Position numbers and translations under genes: made by a program
The notes under the pieces: model-generated
What the model saw: only the letters and a program-made list of their open reading frames with translations
The model's database searches: none
Told to the model about the DNA's origin: nothing
Source of the DNA: Sphingomonadales bacterium
GTDB taxonomy: Bacteria > Bacteroidota > Bacteroidia > UBA7662
NCBI GenBank assembly: GCA_016872225.1
Contig: VHAW01000010.1
Span: forward strand, 1 to 25,245
DNA length: 25,245 nucleotides
Direction: 5' to 3'
Shown here: one piece after another, positions 6,691 through 15,296 of the stretch
How positions within the stretch are numbered: position 1 is the stretch's first letter
Layout: each line of letters opens with the position of its first letter

Positions 6691-6716
6691 CGGATTCACG
6701 CTTCCCTCGGAATCCG
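6691..6716 (+). other. Stem-loop in the spacer between tRNA-Gly and tRNA-Thr(GGT)
   Basis: CGGATTC at 6691-6697 pairs with GAATCCG at 6710-6716 (7 bp, 12-base loop) in the 107-base gap between the two tRNAs. A second small hairpin (AGAAT/ATTCT, 6641-6654) follows tRNA-Gly. There is no clear U-tract, so these are more likely processing structures than terminators. No gene is visible in the gap. Confidence 0.35.
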
Positions 6717-6748
6717 CTCCATCCACGCTAGCAGCGAGATTTTCACCC

Positions 6749-6820
<72 letters not shown>

Positions 6821-6939
6821 CCATTCCTCTTCTGCTTTGTATTTGCTCTTTCGATCGTGTCCGCTCCGTTCAATTTCTTCTAAATCAAAATCATTCATCA
6901 CTTTTTAAACAAGCCCTAACTAATTCAAAATTCACAATC

Positions 6940-8127
6940 ATGGCAAAGGAAAAATTTGACCGCTCCAAACCCCACGTCAACATCGGCACTATCGGCCACG
7001 TTGACCACGGTAAAACCACATTGACTGCCGCCATCACCAAGGTTTTGGCCGAAGCCGGTTTGTCAGAAGCCCGTTCCTTCGATTCTATCGACTCTGCTCC
7101 TGAAGAGAAAGAGCGCGGTATTACTATTAACACCGCTCACGTAGAATATTCTACAAACAACCGCCACTATGCTCACGTTGACTGTCCAGGTCACGCGGAC
7201 TATGTGAAGAACATGGTTACGGGTGCTGCCCAAATGGACGGCGCCATCATCGTGGTTGCTGCGACGGACGGACCTATGCCCCAAACCCGTGAGCATATCC
7301 TGCTTGCCCGTCAGGTTGGTGTTCCTGCCCTCGTTGTCTTCATGAACAAAGTGGATATGGTTGATGACCCAGAGCTGCTTGAGTTGGTTGAAATGGAAAT
7401 CCGTGAGCTCCTTAGCTTCTACGAATTCCCTGGTAGTGATATTCCTGTGATTCAAGGTTCTGCTTTGGGTGCCCTCAATGGTGAGGCTAAATGGGTTCAA
7501 ACCGTCATTGATTTGATGGACAAGGTGGATAACTACATTAAGACTCCTCCTCGTATGACCGAACTTCCATTTCTCATGCCAGTGGAAGATGTGTTCTCGA
7601 TCACCGGGCGTGGAACCGTAGCCACGGGCCGTATTGAGCGCGGTGTTATCAATTCTGGCGACCCTGTAGATATCATTGGTATGGGCGCTGATAACCTTAA
7701 GTCTACCGTAACCGGTGTAGAGATGTTCCGCAAAATTCTAGACCGTGGTGAAGCTGGTGATAATACCGGTCTCCTCCTCCGTGGTATTGAGAAAACCGAT
7801 ATCCGTCGGGGTATGGTCATTTGTAAGCCTGGTTCGGTGACTCCTCATAACGAATTCAAGGCTGAGGTTTACGTCCTATCGAAAGAAGAAGGTGGTCGTC
7901 ATACCCCATTCTTCAATAAGTATCGTCCTCAGTTCTATTTCCGTACCACGGACGTTACCGGTGAGATTGCTCTTTCAGCTGGAACCGAAATGGTGATGCC
8001 AGGTGACAACATTTCAGTGGTTGTGAAACTGATTTCTCCCATTGCGATGGAAAAAGGTCTTCGTTTTGCGATCCGTGAAGGTGGCCGTACCGTTGGTGCC
8101 GGTCAGGTTACTGAAATTATCGCCTAA
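6940..8127 (+). CDS. tuf: Elongation factor Tu
   Basis: A 395-residue GTPase that delivers aminoacyl-tRNA to the ribosome. The G domain shows the P loop GHVDHGKT at 19-26, the effector-region RGITIN at 59-64, DCPGH at 81-85 with catalytic H85, and NKVD at 136-139; domain 2 opens near the MPVEDVFSITGRGTVATGRIERG segment, and domain 3 closes with GGRTVGAGQVTEI. The start MAKEKFDRSKPHVNIGTIGH at 6940 is that of Bacteroidota EF-Tu; an open extension back to 6796 runs through tRNA-Thr(GGT) and is not coding. No Shine-Dalgarno sequence precedes the ATG; the leader ends in an A-rich stretch. It lies after four tRNAs and before tRNA-Trp, so tRNAs and their carrier protein are probably made from one long transcript. 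Confidence 0.98.
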   Translation: MAKEKFDRSKPHVNIGTIGHVDHGKTTLTAAITKVLAEAGLSEARSFDSIDSAPEEKERGITINTAHVEYSTNNRHYAHVDCPGHADYVKNMVTGAAQMDGAIIVVAATDGPMPQTREHILLARQVGVPALVVFMNKVDMVDDPELLELVEMEIRELLSFYEFPGSDIPVIQGSALGALNGEAKWVQTVIDLMDKVDNYIKTPPRMTELPFLMPVEDVFSITGRGTVATGRIERGVINSGDPVDIIGMGADNLKSTVTGVEMFRKILDRGEAGDNTGLLLRGIEKTDIRRGMVICKPGSVTPHNEFKAEVYVLSKEEGGRHTPFFNKYRPQFYFRTTDVTGEIALSAGTEMVMPGDNISVVVKLISPIAMEKGLRFAIREGGRTVGAGQVTEIIA

Positions 8128-8149
8128 ACCAAGGGCCGTAAGCGGCGGT

Positions 8150-8173
8150 ATCTCCCTATACCCTCAGGGAGAT
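8150..8173 (+). terminator. Perfect 8-bp hairpin after tuf (weak terminator or processing site)
   Basis: ATCTCCCT at 8150-8157 pairs perfectly with AGGGAGAT at 8166-8173 around an 8-base loop, 23 bases after the tuf stop and 12 bases before tRNA-Trp. Only three T bases end the stem (8173-8175), so full termination is doubtful; partial termination or RNA processing between tuf and tRNA-Trp is equally likely. Confidence 0.45.
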
Positions 8174-8185
8174 TTCGCTGTCTAT

Positions 8186-8258
8186 ACGGGTGTAGCTCAA
8201 TTGGCAGAGCGATGGTCTCCAAAACCATAGGCTGGGAGTTCGAGTCTCTCCACCCGTG
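8186..8258 (+). tRNA. tRNA-Trp(CCA)
   Basis: A 73-base cloverleaf with acceptor stem ACGGGTG/CACCCGT, D arm GCTCAATTGGCAGAGC, anticodon arm ATGGT-CTCCAAA-ACCAT (anticodon CCA) and T arm GGGAG-TTCGAGT-CTCTC (one G-T pair). The discriminator is G as expected for tRNA-Trp, and the 3' CCA is not encoded. Its place between tuf and secE is conserved across many bacteria. Confidence 0.97.
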
Positions 8259-8301
8259 CTGATCTCAATCGCCTGCGTTCAACCTCAAGACCTTTTTAAG
8301 C

Positions 8302-8496
8302 ATGAACAAAATCATCGCCTACATCAAAGAATCCAGAGAGGAGTTGCTCCATAAGACCAGCTGGCCTACTTGGGAACAATTGCAGGATTCCCTGATGGTT
8401 GTAATCGTCGCTTCTTTGCTGTTCTCTTTGCTAATTTATCTGATGGATGTTGGGTTCTCCTCGATATTGAGTGGTTTTTATCACCTATTTCAATAA
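8302..8496 (+). CDS. secE: Preprotein translocase subunit SecE
   Basis: A 64-residue short-form SecE. An amphipathic N-terminal helix (ESREELLHKTSWPTWEQLQDS) carries the conserved K-x-SWPT/W motif, and one membrane helix spans about residues 31-52 (MVVIVASLLFSLLIYLMDVGF). SecE clamps the SecY channel in the inner membrane. It lies 43 bases after tRNA-Trp and 45 bases before nusG, the conserved secE-nusG pair. The ATG has no Shine-Dalgarno sequence. Confidence 0.95.
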   Translation: MNKIIAYIKESREELLHKTSWPTWEQLQDSLMVVIVASLLFSLLIYLMDVGFSSILSGFYHLFQ

Positions 8497-8541
8497 GGTA
8501 CCGACATTTTTTTGCAAACAAATTTATCATAATCTCAAAAA

Positions 8542-9075
8542 ATGGAATCGAAGTGGTATGTAGTTCGCGCTATTAGCGGTAAAGAACGCAAGGCCAAGGA
8601 ATGCATGGAATCCGAGATTGCCTATATGGGCATGACCGACCTTGTACCCCAGATTCTCATTCCATTGGAGAAGGTCCTTCAACTCAAAGACGGCAAGAAG
8701 GTGATCAAGGAGCGGAATATTTTGCCGGGATATATCTTGATTGAAGCCAAGCTTAACGCAGACCTTGCGGCAGCCATTACCCAAATACCCAACATTATCG
8801 GTTTTCTGGGTGGGGATAACCCAACTCCCATGAGGGAATCGGAAATCAACAGGATGCTGGGCAAGGCTGACCAAGTGGCTGACCAAGCGGAGAGCATGGT
8901 GAATCCTTACCGCATGGGTGAAACCGTGAAAGTTATGGATGGACCGTTCAACGAGTTTGTGGGTGTCATCGAGGAAATCAATGAGGAGAAAAAGAAACTG
9001 AAAGTCATGGTCAAAATTTTTGGCCGCAGGACTCCCATCGAACTCAATTTTATACAAGTCGAGAAAATTTCATAA
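8542..9075 (+). CDS. nusG: Transcription termination/antitermination factor NusG
   Basis: A 177-residue transcription factor that binds RNA polymerase beyond the active-site cleft and links it to Rho or to the leading ribosome. The N-terminal NGN domain (about 4-110) opens with KWYVVRAISGKERKAKE and includes RNILPGYILIEA; the C-terminal KOW domain (about 124-177) has GETVKVMDGPFNEFVGVIEEI and ends in FGRRTPIELNFIQVEKI. Length is typical; the 20-odd residues between the domains (NRMLGKADQVADQAE) form the linker. It sits directly before the ribosomal stalk genes, separated from rplK by 35 bases. Confidence 0.96.
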   Translation: MESKWYVVRAISGKERKAKECMESEIAYMGMTDLVPQILIPLEKVLQLKDGKKVIKERNILPGYILIEAKLNADLAAAITQIPNIIGFLGGDNPTPMRESEINRMLGKADQVADQAESMVNPYRMGETVKVMDGPFNEFVGVIEEINEEKKKLKVMVKIFGRRTPIELNFIQVEKIS

Positions 9076-9110
9076 GCAGCATTAATATCCCCACATAGAA
9101 GACAATTGTT

Positions 9111-9569
9111 ATGGCCAAGGAAATTTCAGCATTTATCAAATTGCAGATTAAAGGCGGTGCCGCTAATCCTGCTCCTCCCGTAGGACCCGCTTTGGGCTCC
9201 AAAGGTGTGAATATTATGGAGTTCTGCAAGCAATTCAATGCCAGAACCCAAGACAAAGCAGGGAAAGTACTTCCCGTTGTAATTAGTGTCTATGCAGACA
9301 AGTCCTTTGATTTCATCGTCAAAGCTCCTCCTGTCGCTGTTCAGCTCATCGAGGCTTCCAAGGTCGCCAAAGGTTCCGCGGAACCCAACCGTAAAAAGGT
9401 TGGTCAAGTGACATGGGACCAAGTTAAAACCATTGCTGAAGATAAAATCCAGGACATGAACGCTTTCAAAATTGAGTCTGCCATGAAAATGGTGGCTGGA
9501 ACTGCGCGCAGTCTGGGTTTGACCATTACCGGCAAAGCCCCTTGGGAGACTACAGTTACTACCGCCTAA
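9111..9569 (+). CDS. rplK: 50S ribosomal protein uL11
   Basis: A 152-residue protein of the GTPase-associated centre of the large subunit. The N-terminal domain has the proline-rich KGGAANPAPPVGPALGSKGVNIMEFCK (residues 14-40), where thiostrepton-type drugs and the stalk contact the rRNA; the C-terminal RNA-binding domain includes GSAEPNRKKVGQVTWDQ and ends near the MVAGTARSLGLTI helix. It is a few residues longer than the usual 141-147 because of the tail GKAPWETTVTTA. rplA follows after 29 bases, as in nearly all bacteria. Confidence 0.97.
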   Translation: MAKEISAFIKLQIKGGAANPAPPVGPALGSKGVNIMEFCKQFNARTQDKAGKVLPVVISVYADKSFDFIVKAPPVAVQLIEASKVAKGSAEPNRKKVGQVTWDQVKTIAEDKIQDMNAFKIESAMKMVAGTARSLGLTITGKAPWETTVTTA

Positions 9570-9598
9570 ATTTTGATTTAAACCTTAAAACGTACTCC

Positions 9599-10297
9599 GT
9601 GTCTGCTCTAACCAAAAACCAGAAAAAAGCCCAGGCCCAAGTTGATGCCAACAAGGCTTATAGGCTGAGTGAAGCCAGTGAATTGGTCAAGCAAATTACA
9701 TTCACCAAGTTTGATGCTTCGGTGGATGTCAATGTCCGCCTGGGTGTTGATCCTCGCAAAGCCAATCAAATGGTGCGCGGCATTGTGACCTTGCCCCATG
9801 GAACCGGTAAGGTCGCTAGGGTTTTGGTACTCTGCAATCCCGACAAAGAAGCTGAGGCTAAGACCGCTGGCGCTGACTATGTTGGTTTGGATGAATTCAT
9901 TCAGAAAATCGAAGGCGGTTGGACGGATGTCGATGTGATCATCACCCAACCCGGCATCATGGCCAAGGTTGGACGCCTGGGACGCGTTCTTGGTCCAAGA
10001 GGCCTGATGCCTAACCCCAAAACTGGCACGGTGACCGATGAAGTAGGGAAAGCTGTCAACGAGGTTAAGGCAGGTAAAATTGACTTTAAGGTGGACAAGT
10101 TTGGAATCGTGCATGCCGGTATCGGCCGTATTTCTTTTTCTTCTAAGCAATTGGAAGAAAATGCCACCGAACTTATTCAAACCATCGTGCGTCTCAAGCC
10201 ATCAGCAGCCAAGGGTACCTACATCAAAAGTATTTACTTGTCTTCGACCATGAGCCCCGGGATTTGCATTGAACTTAAATCCATTGTTGGAACCTAA
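9599..10297 (+). CDS. rplA: 50S ribosomal protein uL1 (GTG start)
   Basis: A 232-residue protein of the mobile L1 stalk, which guides deacylated tRNA out of the E site and in many bacteria represses its own mRNA. Conserved segments include TKFDASVDVNVRLGVDPRKA, MVRGIVTLPHGTGK and GRLGRVLGPRGLMPNPKTGT. The GTG at 9599 gives MSALTKNQKKAQ, matching the family start and length (about 230). An ATG in the same frame at 9542 would add 19 residues overlapping rplK without family similarity, so GTG is preferred. There is no Shine-Dalgarno sequence. Confidence 0.95.
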   Translation: MSALTKNQKKAQAQVDANKAYRLSEASELVKQITFTKFDASVDVNVRLGVDPRKANQMVRGIVTLPHGTGKVARVLVLCNPDKEAEAKTAGADYVGLDEFIQKIEGGWTDVDVIITQPGIMAKVGRLGRVLGPRGLMPNPKTGTVTDEVGKAVNEVKAGKIDFKVDKFGIVHAGIGRISFSSKQLEENATELIQTIVRLKPSAAKGTYIKSIYLSSTMSPGICIELKSIVGT

Positions 10298-10348
10298 TAA
10301 GGGATCTGGCTAACGATATCATCTATTATTCAAGTTACACCATAAGTC

Positions 10349-10870
10349 ATGACCAGAGAAGAAAAACGCGAAGCAATTGACGGCCTAGCTTCCAAAATTG
10401 CCTCCAGTCCATTCTTTTACCTTACCGACTCTTCGTCTCTCAACGTTGAAACCATCAACAAGTTTCGCAGTTTGTGTTTTCAACGCGGGGTTGAGTTTCG
10501 TGTAGTGAAAAATACCTTGCTCCGCAAAGCCATGGAGCAGGTGGGTACCGGATACGAGGAATTGTTTCCTACTCTCAAAGGTTCAACATCCATTTTGATT
10601 GCGGAACAGGGCAATACAGCTGCCCGCATGCTCATAGAATTTCGCAAGGAATCTTCAAAGCCTTTGTTGAAAGCCGCCTACATTGATTCTGCAATTTATA
10701 TTGGGGATAACCAATTGGATGCTCTCACGAGCATCAAGTCCAAAAACGAATTGATTGGGGAATTGTTAGGGCTGTTGCAGTCCCCTGCCCGCAATGTTAT
10801 TTCAGCCTTGCAGTCCGGTGGTTCAACCATCGCCGGCCTCGTTAAGACCTTAGAATCCCGTGCCGCATAA
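10349..10870 (+). CDS. rplJ: 50S ribosomal protein uL10
   Basis: A 173-residue protein forming the base of the ribosomal stalk, to which bL12 dimers attach. The globular N-terminal domain has FFYLTDSSSLNVETINKFRSLCFQRGVEFRVVKNTLLRKAM, and the C-terminal helix (SPARNVISALQSGGSTIAGLVKTL, about 143-166) binds the bL12 dimers. In E. coli L10 represses this operon by binding the rplJ leader; the 51-base leader here shows no obvious fold of that kind. The gene lies between rplA and rplL, 88 bases before the latter. Confidence 0.96.
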   Translation: MTREEKREAIDGLASKIASSPFFYLTDSSSLNVETINKFRSLCFQRGVEFRVVKNTLLRKAMEQVGTGYEELFPTLKGSTSILIAEQGNTAARMLIEFRKESSKPLLKAAYIDSAIYIGDNQLDALTSIKSKNELIGELLGLLQSPARNVISALQSGGSTIAGLVKTLESRAA

Positions 10871-10958
10871 CCTCCATTATAGTTTCATATTCCCCCTGAG
10901 CTTCCATTTCATTCTATACAACAATACATATCAATCAAAACCTTAAAAAACCCATATC

Positions 10959-11345
10959 ATGGCAGATCTTAAAACTTTCGCTGAACAACTGGTCAACCTC
11001 ACGGTCAAAGAGGTAAATGAATTGGCCAAAATTCTTAAAGACGAGTACGGTATTGAACCCGCTGCTGCAGCTGTTGCTGTTGCTGGTCCTACTGGTAGTG
11101 GTGGTGGAGATACTCCTGCTGCCGCTGCTGTTCAAACCGAATTTGATGTTATCCTTAAAGATGCCGGCGGCAACAAACTTGCTGTTGTGAAATTGGTGAA
11201 GGATTTGACCGGTCTTGGTCTCAAAGAAGCCAAAGAATTGGTGGATGGAGCACCCAAGACGGTTAAAGAAAAATGCCCTAAGGACGAAGCTGACGCTCTC
11301 AAAGCCAAATTGGAAGAGGCCGGTGCTAAGGTGGAAGTTAAGTAA
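10959..11345 (+). CDS. rplL: 50S ribosomal protein bL12 (L7/L12)
   Basis: A 128-residue stalk protein that recruits translation GTPases. The N-terminal dimerisation domain (1-33) is followed by an unusually smooth Ala/Val/Gly hinge (about 34-58) with a glycine run after PTG, and by the C-terminal domain (59-128) with FDVILKDAGGNKLAVVKLVKDLTGLGLKEAKELVDGAP, which touches EF-Tu and EF-G. The leader before ATG is A-rich and lacks a Shine-Dalgarno sequence. A strong hairpin follows 20 bases after the stop, before rpoB, and may lower rpoB expression relative to this abundant protein. Confidence 0.97.
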   Translation: MADLKTFAEQLVNLTVKEVNELAKILKDEYGIEPAAAAVAVAGPTGSGGGDTPAAAAVQTEFDVILKDAGGNKLAVVKLVKDLTGLGLKEAKELVDGAPKTVKEKCPKDEADALKAKLEEAGAKVEVK

Positions 11346-11364
11346 ACTTCCCTTTTGCATAGTG

Positions 11365-11403
11365 GGTTGTGAGAACGAAAACATGGTTTTCGCCCTCACA
11401 GCC
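11365..11403 (+). promoter_or_regulatory. Long hairpin between rplL and rpoB (attenuator or RNA processing site)
   Basis: A near-perfect fold of 39 bases: 9 outer pairs (11365-11373 with 11395-11403, including one T-G pair), a 2x2 internal loop (AA/CC), 7 inner pairs (CGAAAAC 11376-11382 with GTTTTCG 11386-11392) and a 3-base ATG loop. A T-rich stretch follows a few bases later (TTTTG, 11411-11415; TTTTT, 11424-11428). In E. coli the same gap holds an attenuator and an RNase III site that set the ratio of stalk protein to polymerase; the same role is inferred here. Confidence 0.55.
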
Positions 11404-11444
11404 GCTTGTGTTTTGTTCAGGTATTTTTCTTAAACCCCTCTCCC

Positions 11445-14400
11445 TTGACCACTAAAACCACTCCCGAAGGACGCATTACCTTCTCATCCGTTCTCAATCC
11501 CCTTGATTATCCAGACTTCCTTGATATTCAGCTGAAATCCTTTAAGGATTTTTTTCAATTGGAAACCCTTCCTGAAAATCGTAAATACGATGGTCTTTAC
11601 AGGGTTTTTGCTGAAAATTTCCCTATTTCGGACACCCGTAACAACTTTGTCCTAGAGTTTTTGGATTATTTTGTCGATCCTCCACGGTACAGCATTGAAG
11701 AGTGTATTGAGAGGGGGTTGACCTACAATGTACCGTTGAAAGCCAAGGTTCGGTTGTCGTGCAATGACAAAGATCACGAGGATTTTAAGACCATTGAACA
11801 AGAGGTGTATTTGGGGCTTATTCCTTACATGACTCCAAAAGGGACCTTTGTCATCAATGGTTCAGAAAGAGTGATTGTTTCCCAACTTCATCGTTCACCA
11901 GGGGTTTTCTTTGGACAGACTTTGCATAGCAACGGCTCCAAATTGTATTCGGCGCGTATCATCCCTTTCAAGGGATCATGGATCGAGTTTGCGACAGACG
12001 TAAACAACGTTATGTATGCATACATCGACCGCAAAAAGAAGTTCCCGGTCACAACCTTGTTAAGGGCCATCGGTTTTAATGCCGACAAGGATATTTTGAA
12101 TATTTTTAATTTGGCAGATGAGGTCAAAGTCAGCAAAGCTGCCTTGAAAAAGGTTGTAGGACGTCGATTTGCCGCCAGGGTTTTGAAAAGCTGGGTGGAG
12201 GATTTCGTGGATGAGTCCACGGGTGAGCTGTCCAACATTTCAAGAAATGAAATCTTGATCGAAAGGGATTTGGTGATGGAAGATGCGATGATTGATTTGA
12301 TTGTGGACTCAGGGGTTAAGTCGGTGATCTTTCATAAGGAAGATGTCATCGCGGGAGATTATTCAATCATTTTCAACACCCTGCACAAAGACACTTCCAA
12401 TTCAGAGAAGGAGGCGTTGGATCACATTTACCGGCAGTTGCGTAACGCCGATCCACCGGATGATGAGTCTGCAAGGCAGATTATCGAGAAGTTATTCTTC
12501 TCCGATAAACGTTATGATTTGGGTGAAGTGGGTCGGTATCGCATCAATCGTAAATTGGGAATGCTAACCTCCACTAACGTGAGGGTACTCACAAGGGATG
12601 ATATTGTAGCTATTGTGAAGTATCTGATTCAACTCTCCAATTCCAAAGCGGATGTGGACGATATTGACCATCTTAGTAATCGTCGTGTACGTACCGTTGG
12701 AGAGCAGTTGTTTACCCAATTTGGAGTAGGATTAGCTAGAATGGCTCGCACCATTCGTGAAAGGATGAATATCCGTGACAACGAAGTTTTTACGCCTACG
12801 GATCTTATCAATGCGCGGACATTGAGTTCGGTGATTAACTCCTTTTTCGGAACAAATCAGCTGAGCCAGTTCATGGACCAAACTAATCCCCTTGCAGAGA
12901 TTACTCACAAACGCCGGTTATCGGCCTTGGGGCCTGGAGGCTTATCCCGTGAGCGCGCAGGTTTTGAGGTTAGGGACGTGCATTACACCCACTACGGCCG
13001 CCTCTGCACGATTGAAACACCAGAAGGCCCGAACATTGGACTGATTTCGTCGCTTTGTACCCATGCTAAGGTCAACAACATGGGATTTATTGAGACTCCA
13101 TATTGGAAAGTGACGGGGGGCAAAGTTGCCTTGGAAAAAGGTAATTTAAATTTACCGGATTTTGGCTGGTCGGCGACTTTCTTAAGCGCGGAGGATGAAG
13201 ACAATCGTACGATTGCACAGGCAAGTTCGAATGTGGATGTTAAAGGTAACTTCAAGACCAACCAGGTTAAGGCCCGTCTGATGGGAGATTTCCCTACGGT
13301 GAATCCTAAAGCAATTGAATACATGGACGTTGCCCCTAACCAAATTGTGGGGATTGCCGCCTCACTTATTCCTTTCCTTGAACATGATGATGCAAACCGT
13401 GCCTTGATGGGTTCTAACATGCAACGTCAAGCGGTTCCACTGCTAAGACCACAAGCGCCCATCGTGGGTACGGGTTTGGAAGGCAGGGTTGCCAGGGATT
13501 CTCGTGCTATGATCAATGCCGAAGGGGAAGGTGTGGTGGAGTATGTCGATGCGAATTCTATTGTGGTGCGGTACGAGCGATCTTCCGAAGAACGTCTTGT
13601 GTCCTTCCAATCGGATGTTCGCACCTACAATTTGATCAAGTTCCGCAAGACCAATCAATATACTTGCGTGAATCATATTCCATTGGTGCGTGTTGGTGAT
13701 AAAGTTTCCAAAGGTGACGTGTTGGTGGAAGGTTATGCCACCCAACAAGGCGAACTTGCTTTAGGTCGAAACCTCAAAGTAGCCTTTATGCCTTGGCAGG
13801 GTTACAACTTTGAAGATGCGATTGTGATATCAGAGCGGGTTGTTCGGGAAGACTGGTTTACCTCGGTGCATATCGAAGAATTTGAATTGCAGGTACGGGA
13901 TACCAAACGCGGAGAGGAAGAACTCACCGCCGATATTCCCAATGTTTCCGAAGAGGCTACTAAGGACCTCGATGAAAATGGATTGATTCGTATTGGTGCG
14001 GAAGTCAGAGAGGGGGATATCCTTATTGGTAAAATCACGCCCAAAGGGGAAAGTGATCCTTCGCCTGAAGAGAAGTTATTGCGTGCCATTTTCGGAGACA
14101 AGGCAGGTGATGTCAAAGATGCATCCTTGAGGGTGCCACCTTCCATGACCGGGGTTGTTATCGATAAAAAACTCTTCACCAGGGTTCGTCGGGACAAATC
14201 AGGGAAGGATCAGGAGAAAATGCTTATTGAAAGAATTGATAAAGAATTCGAAAGAGAGTCCACAGCTCTTCGAACCTTGTTGGTTGACAAGTTAATGGAA
14301 GTTGCCGAAGGTAAAGTGTCCCAAGGTGTCTCCAATAAGATCGGCGAAGAGATAATTCCGAAGGGTGTGAAATTCACGCGTAAAGGTTTCAACGAAATTG

Positions 14401-15287
14401 ATTACGATAAAGTCAATGCCAAAGGTTGGTTGTTGGACAAAGAGAAGAGCGAGCTTATCGAACGTCTTCACAAGAACTACATGCTCAGGCTTTCCGAATT
14501 AACTGGAGAATCCAAAAGGCGGAAGTTCAGTATCCAGGTTGGCGATGAATTACCATCCGGGATTAACCAGCTCGCCAAGGTGTATGTTGCTCAAAAGCGT
14601 AAGCTCAAGGTCGGTGATAAAATGGCAGGAAGGCACGGTAACAAAGGTATTGTAGCCAGAATTGTTCGCGATGAAGATATGCCCTTTACCGCTGACGGAA
14701 AACCTGTAGATATTGTGTTGAACCCCTTGGGCGTTCCATCCAGGATGAACCTTGGACAGATTTATGAATCTGTGTTAGCATGGGCCGGTCAGGAATTGGG
14801 TGTCAAATTCGCGACCCCCATTTTTGATGGCGCTAGTTATGATGAGGTTAAGGATTACACCCTCAAAGCAGGTATTCCTGAATTGGGGGGTACCCAGCTT
14901 TATGATGGCCAGACCGGTATGGCTTTTGACCAGAAAACCACGGTAGGCGTGATCTACATGCTTAAGCTAGGCCATATGGTGGACGACAAAATGCATTCTC
15001 GTTCCATTGGTCCTTATTCGCTGATTACTCAGCAACCCCTTGGTGGTAAGGCTCAGTTTGGTGGTCAGCGTTTTGGTGAAATGGAAGTATGGGCATTAGA
15101 AGCTTTTGGTGCATCCAATATCCTCCAAGAAATTTTGACTTACAAATCAGACGATATTGTAGGCAGAGCCAAAGCTTATGAGGCTGTCGTTAAAGGCGAT
15201 CCGCTGCCCCCGGCGAATATTCCGGAATCGTTCAATGTGTTACTGCATGAGCTTCGTGGCTTGTGTTTGGATGTCCAACTCGATTAA
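11445..15287 (+). CDS. rpoB: DNA-directed RNA polymerase subunit beta (TTG start)
   Basis: A 1280-residue beta subunit, the normal Bacteroidota length. The start is placed at TTG 11445, giving MTTKTTPEGRITFSSVLNPL, close to the family's start; a TTG at 11406 would add 13 residues without similarity, and no ATG or GTG start exists in frame upstream. The rifampicin pocket reads SQFMDQTNPLAEITHKRRLSALGPG from residue 474, with Q475, D478, H488 and S493 (E. coli Q513, D516, H526, S531) all in the sensitive form. Further marks are GRLCTIETPEGPNIGLI, the FMPWQGYNFEDAIVISE segment, KVGDKMAGRHGNKGIV and the C-terminal GGKAQFGGQRFGEMEVWALEA that docks to beta'. rpoC follows after only 9 bases, so the two are co-translated. 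Confidence 0.96.
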   Translation: MTTKTTPEGRITFSSVLNPLDYPDFLDIQLKSFKDFFQLETLPENRKYDGLYRVFAENFPISDTRNNFVLEFLDYFVDPPRYSIEECIERGLTYNVPLKAKVRLSCNDKDHEDFKTIEQEVYLGLIPYMTPKGTFVINGSERVIVSQLHRSPGVFFGQTLHSNGSKLYSARIIPFKGSWIEFATDVNNVMYAYIDRKKKFPVTTLLRAIGFNADKDILNIFNLADEVKVSKAALKKVVGRRFAARVLKSWVEDFVDESTGELSNISRNEILIERDLVMEDAMIDLIVDSGVKSVIFHKEDVIAGDYSIIFNTLHKDTSNSEKEALDHIYRQLRNADPPDDESARQIIEKLFFSDKRYDLGEVGRYRINRKLGMLTSTNVRVLTRDDIVAIVKYLIQLSNSKADVDDIDHLSNRRVRTVGEQLFTQFGVGLARMARTIRERMNIRDNEVFTPTDLINARTLSSVINSFFGTNQLSQFMDQTNPLAEITHKRRLSALGPGGLSRERAGFEVRDVHYTHYGRLCTIETPEGPNIGLISSLCTHAKVNNMGFIETPYWKVTGGKVALEKGNLNLPDFGWSATFLSAEDEDNRTIAQASSNVDVKGNFKTNQVKARLMGDFPTVNPKAIEYMDVAPNQIVGIAASLIPFLEHDDANRALMGSNMQRQAVPLLRPQAPIVGTGLEGRVARDSRAMINAEGEGVVEYVDANSIVVRYERSSEERLVSFQSDVRTYNLIKFRKTNQYTCVNHIPLVRVGDKVSKGDVLVEGYATQQGELALGRNLKVAFMPWQGYNFEDAIVISERVVREDWFTSVHIEEFELQVRDTKRGEEELTADIPNVSEEATKDLDENGLIRIGAEVREGDILIGKITPKGESDPSPEEKLLRAIFGDKAGDVKDASLRVPPSMTGVVIDKKLFTRVRRDKSGKDQEKMLIERIDKEFERESTALRTLLVDKLMEVAEGKVSQGVSNKIGEEIIPKGVKFTRKGFNEIDYDKVNAKGWLLDKEKSELIERLHKNYMLRLSELTGESKRRKFSIQVGDELPSGINQLAKVYVAQKRKLKVGDKMAGRHGNKGIVARIVRDEDMPFTADGKPVDIVLNPLGVPSRMNLGQIYESVLAWAGQELGVKFATPIFDGASYDEVKDYTLKAGIPELGGTQLYDGQTGMAFDQKTTVGVIYMLKLGHMVDDKMHSRSIGPYSLITQQPLGGKAQFGGQRFGEMEVWALEAFGASNILQEILTYKSDDIVGRAKAYEAVVKGDPLPPANIPESFNVLLHELRGLCLDVQLD

Positions 15288-15296
15288 ACCAATACC

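Noticed and set aside
9542..9598. ATG start for rplA overlapping rplK
   Set aside because: The extra 19 residues have no family similarity, while GTG 9599 gives the usual start and length.
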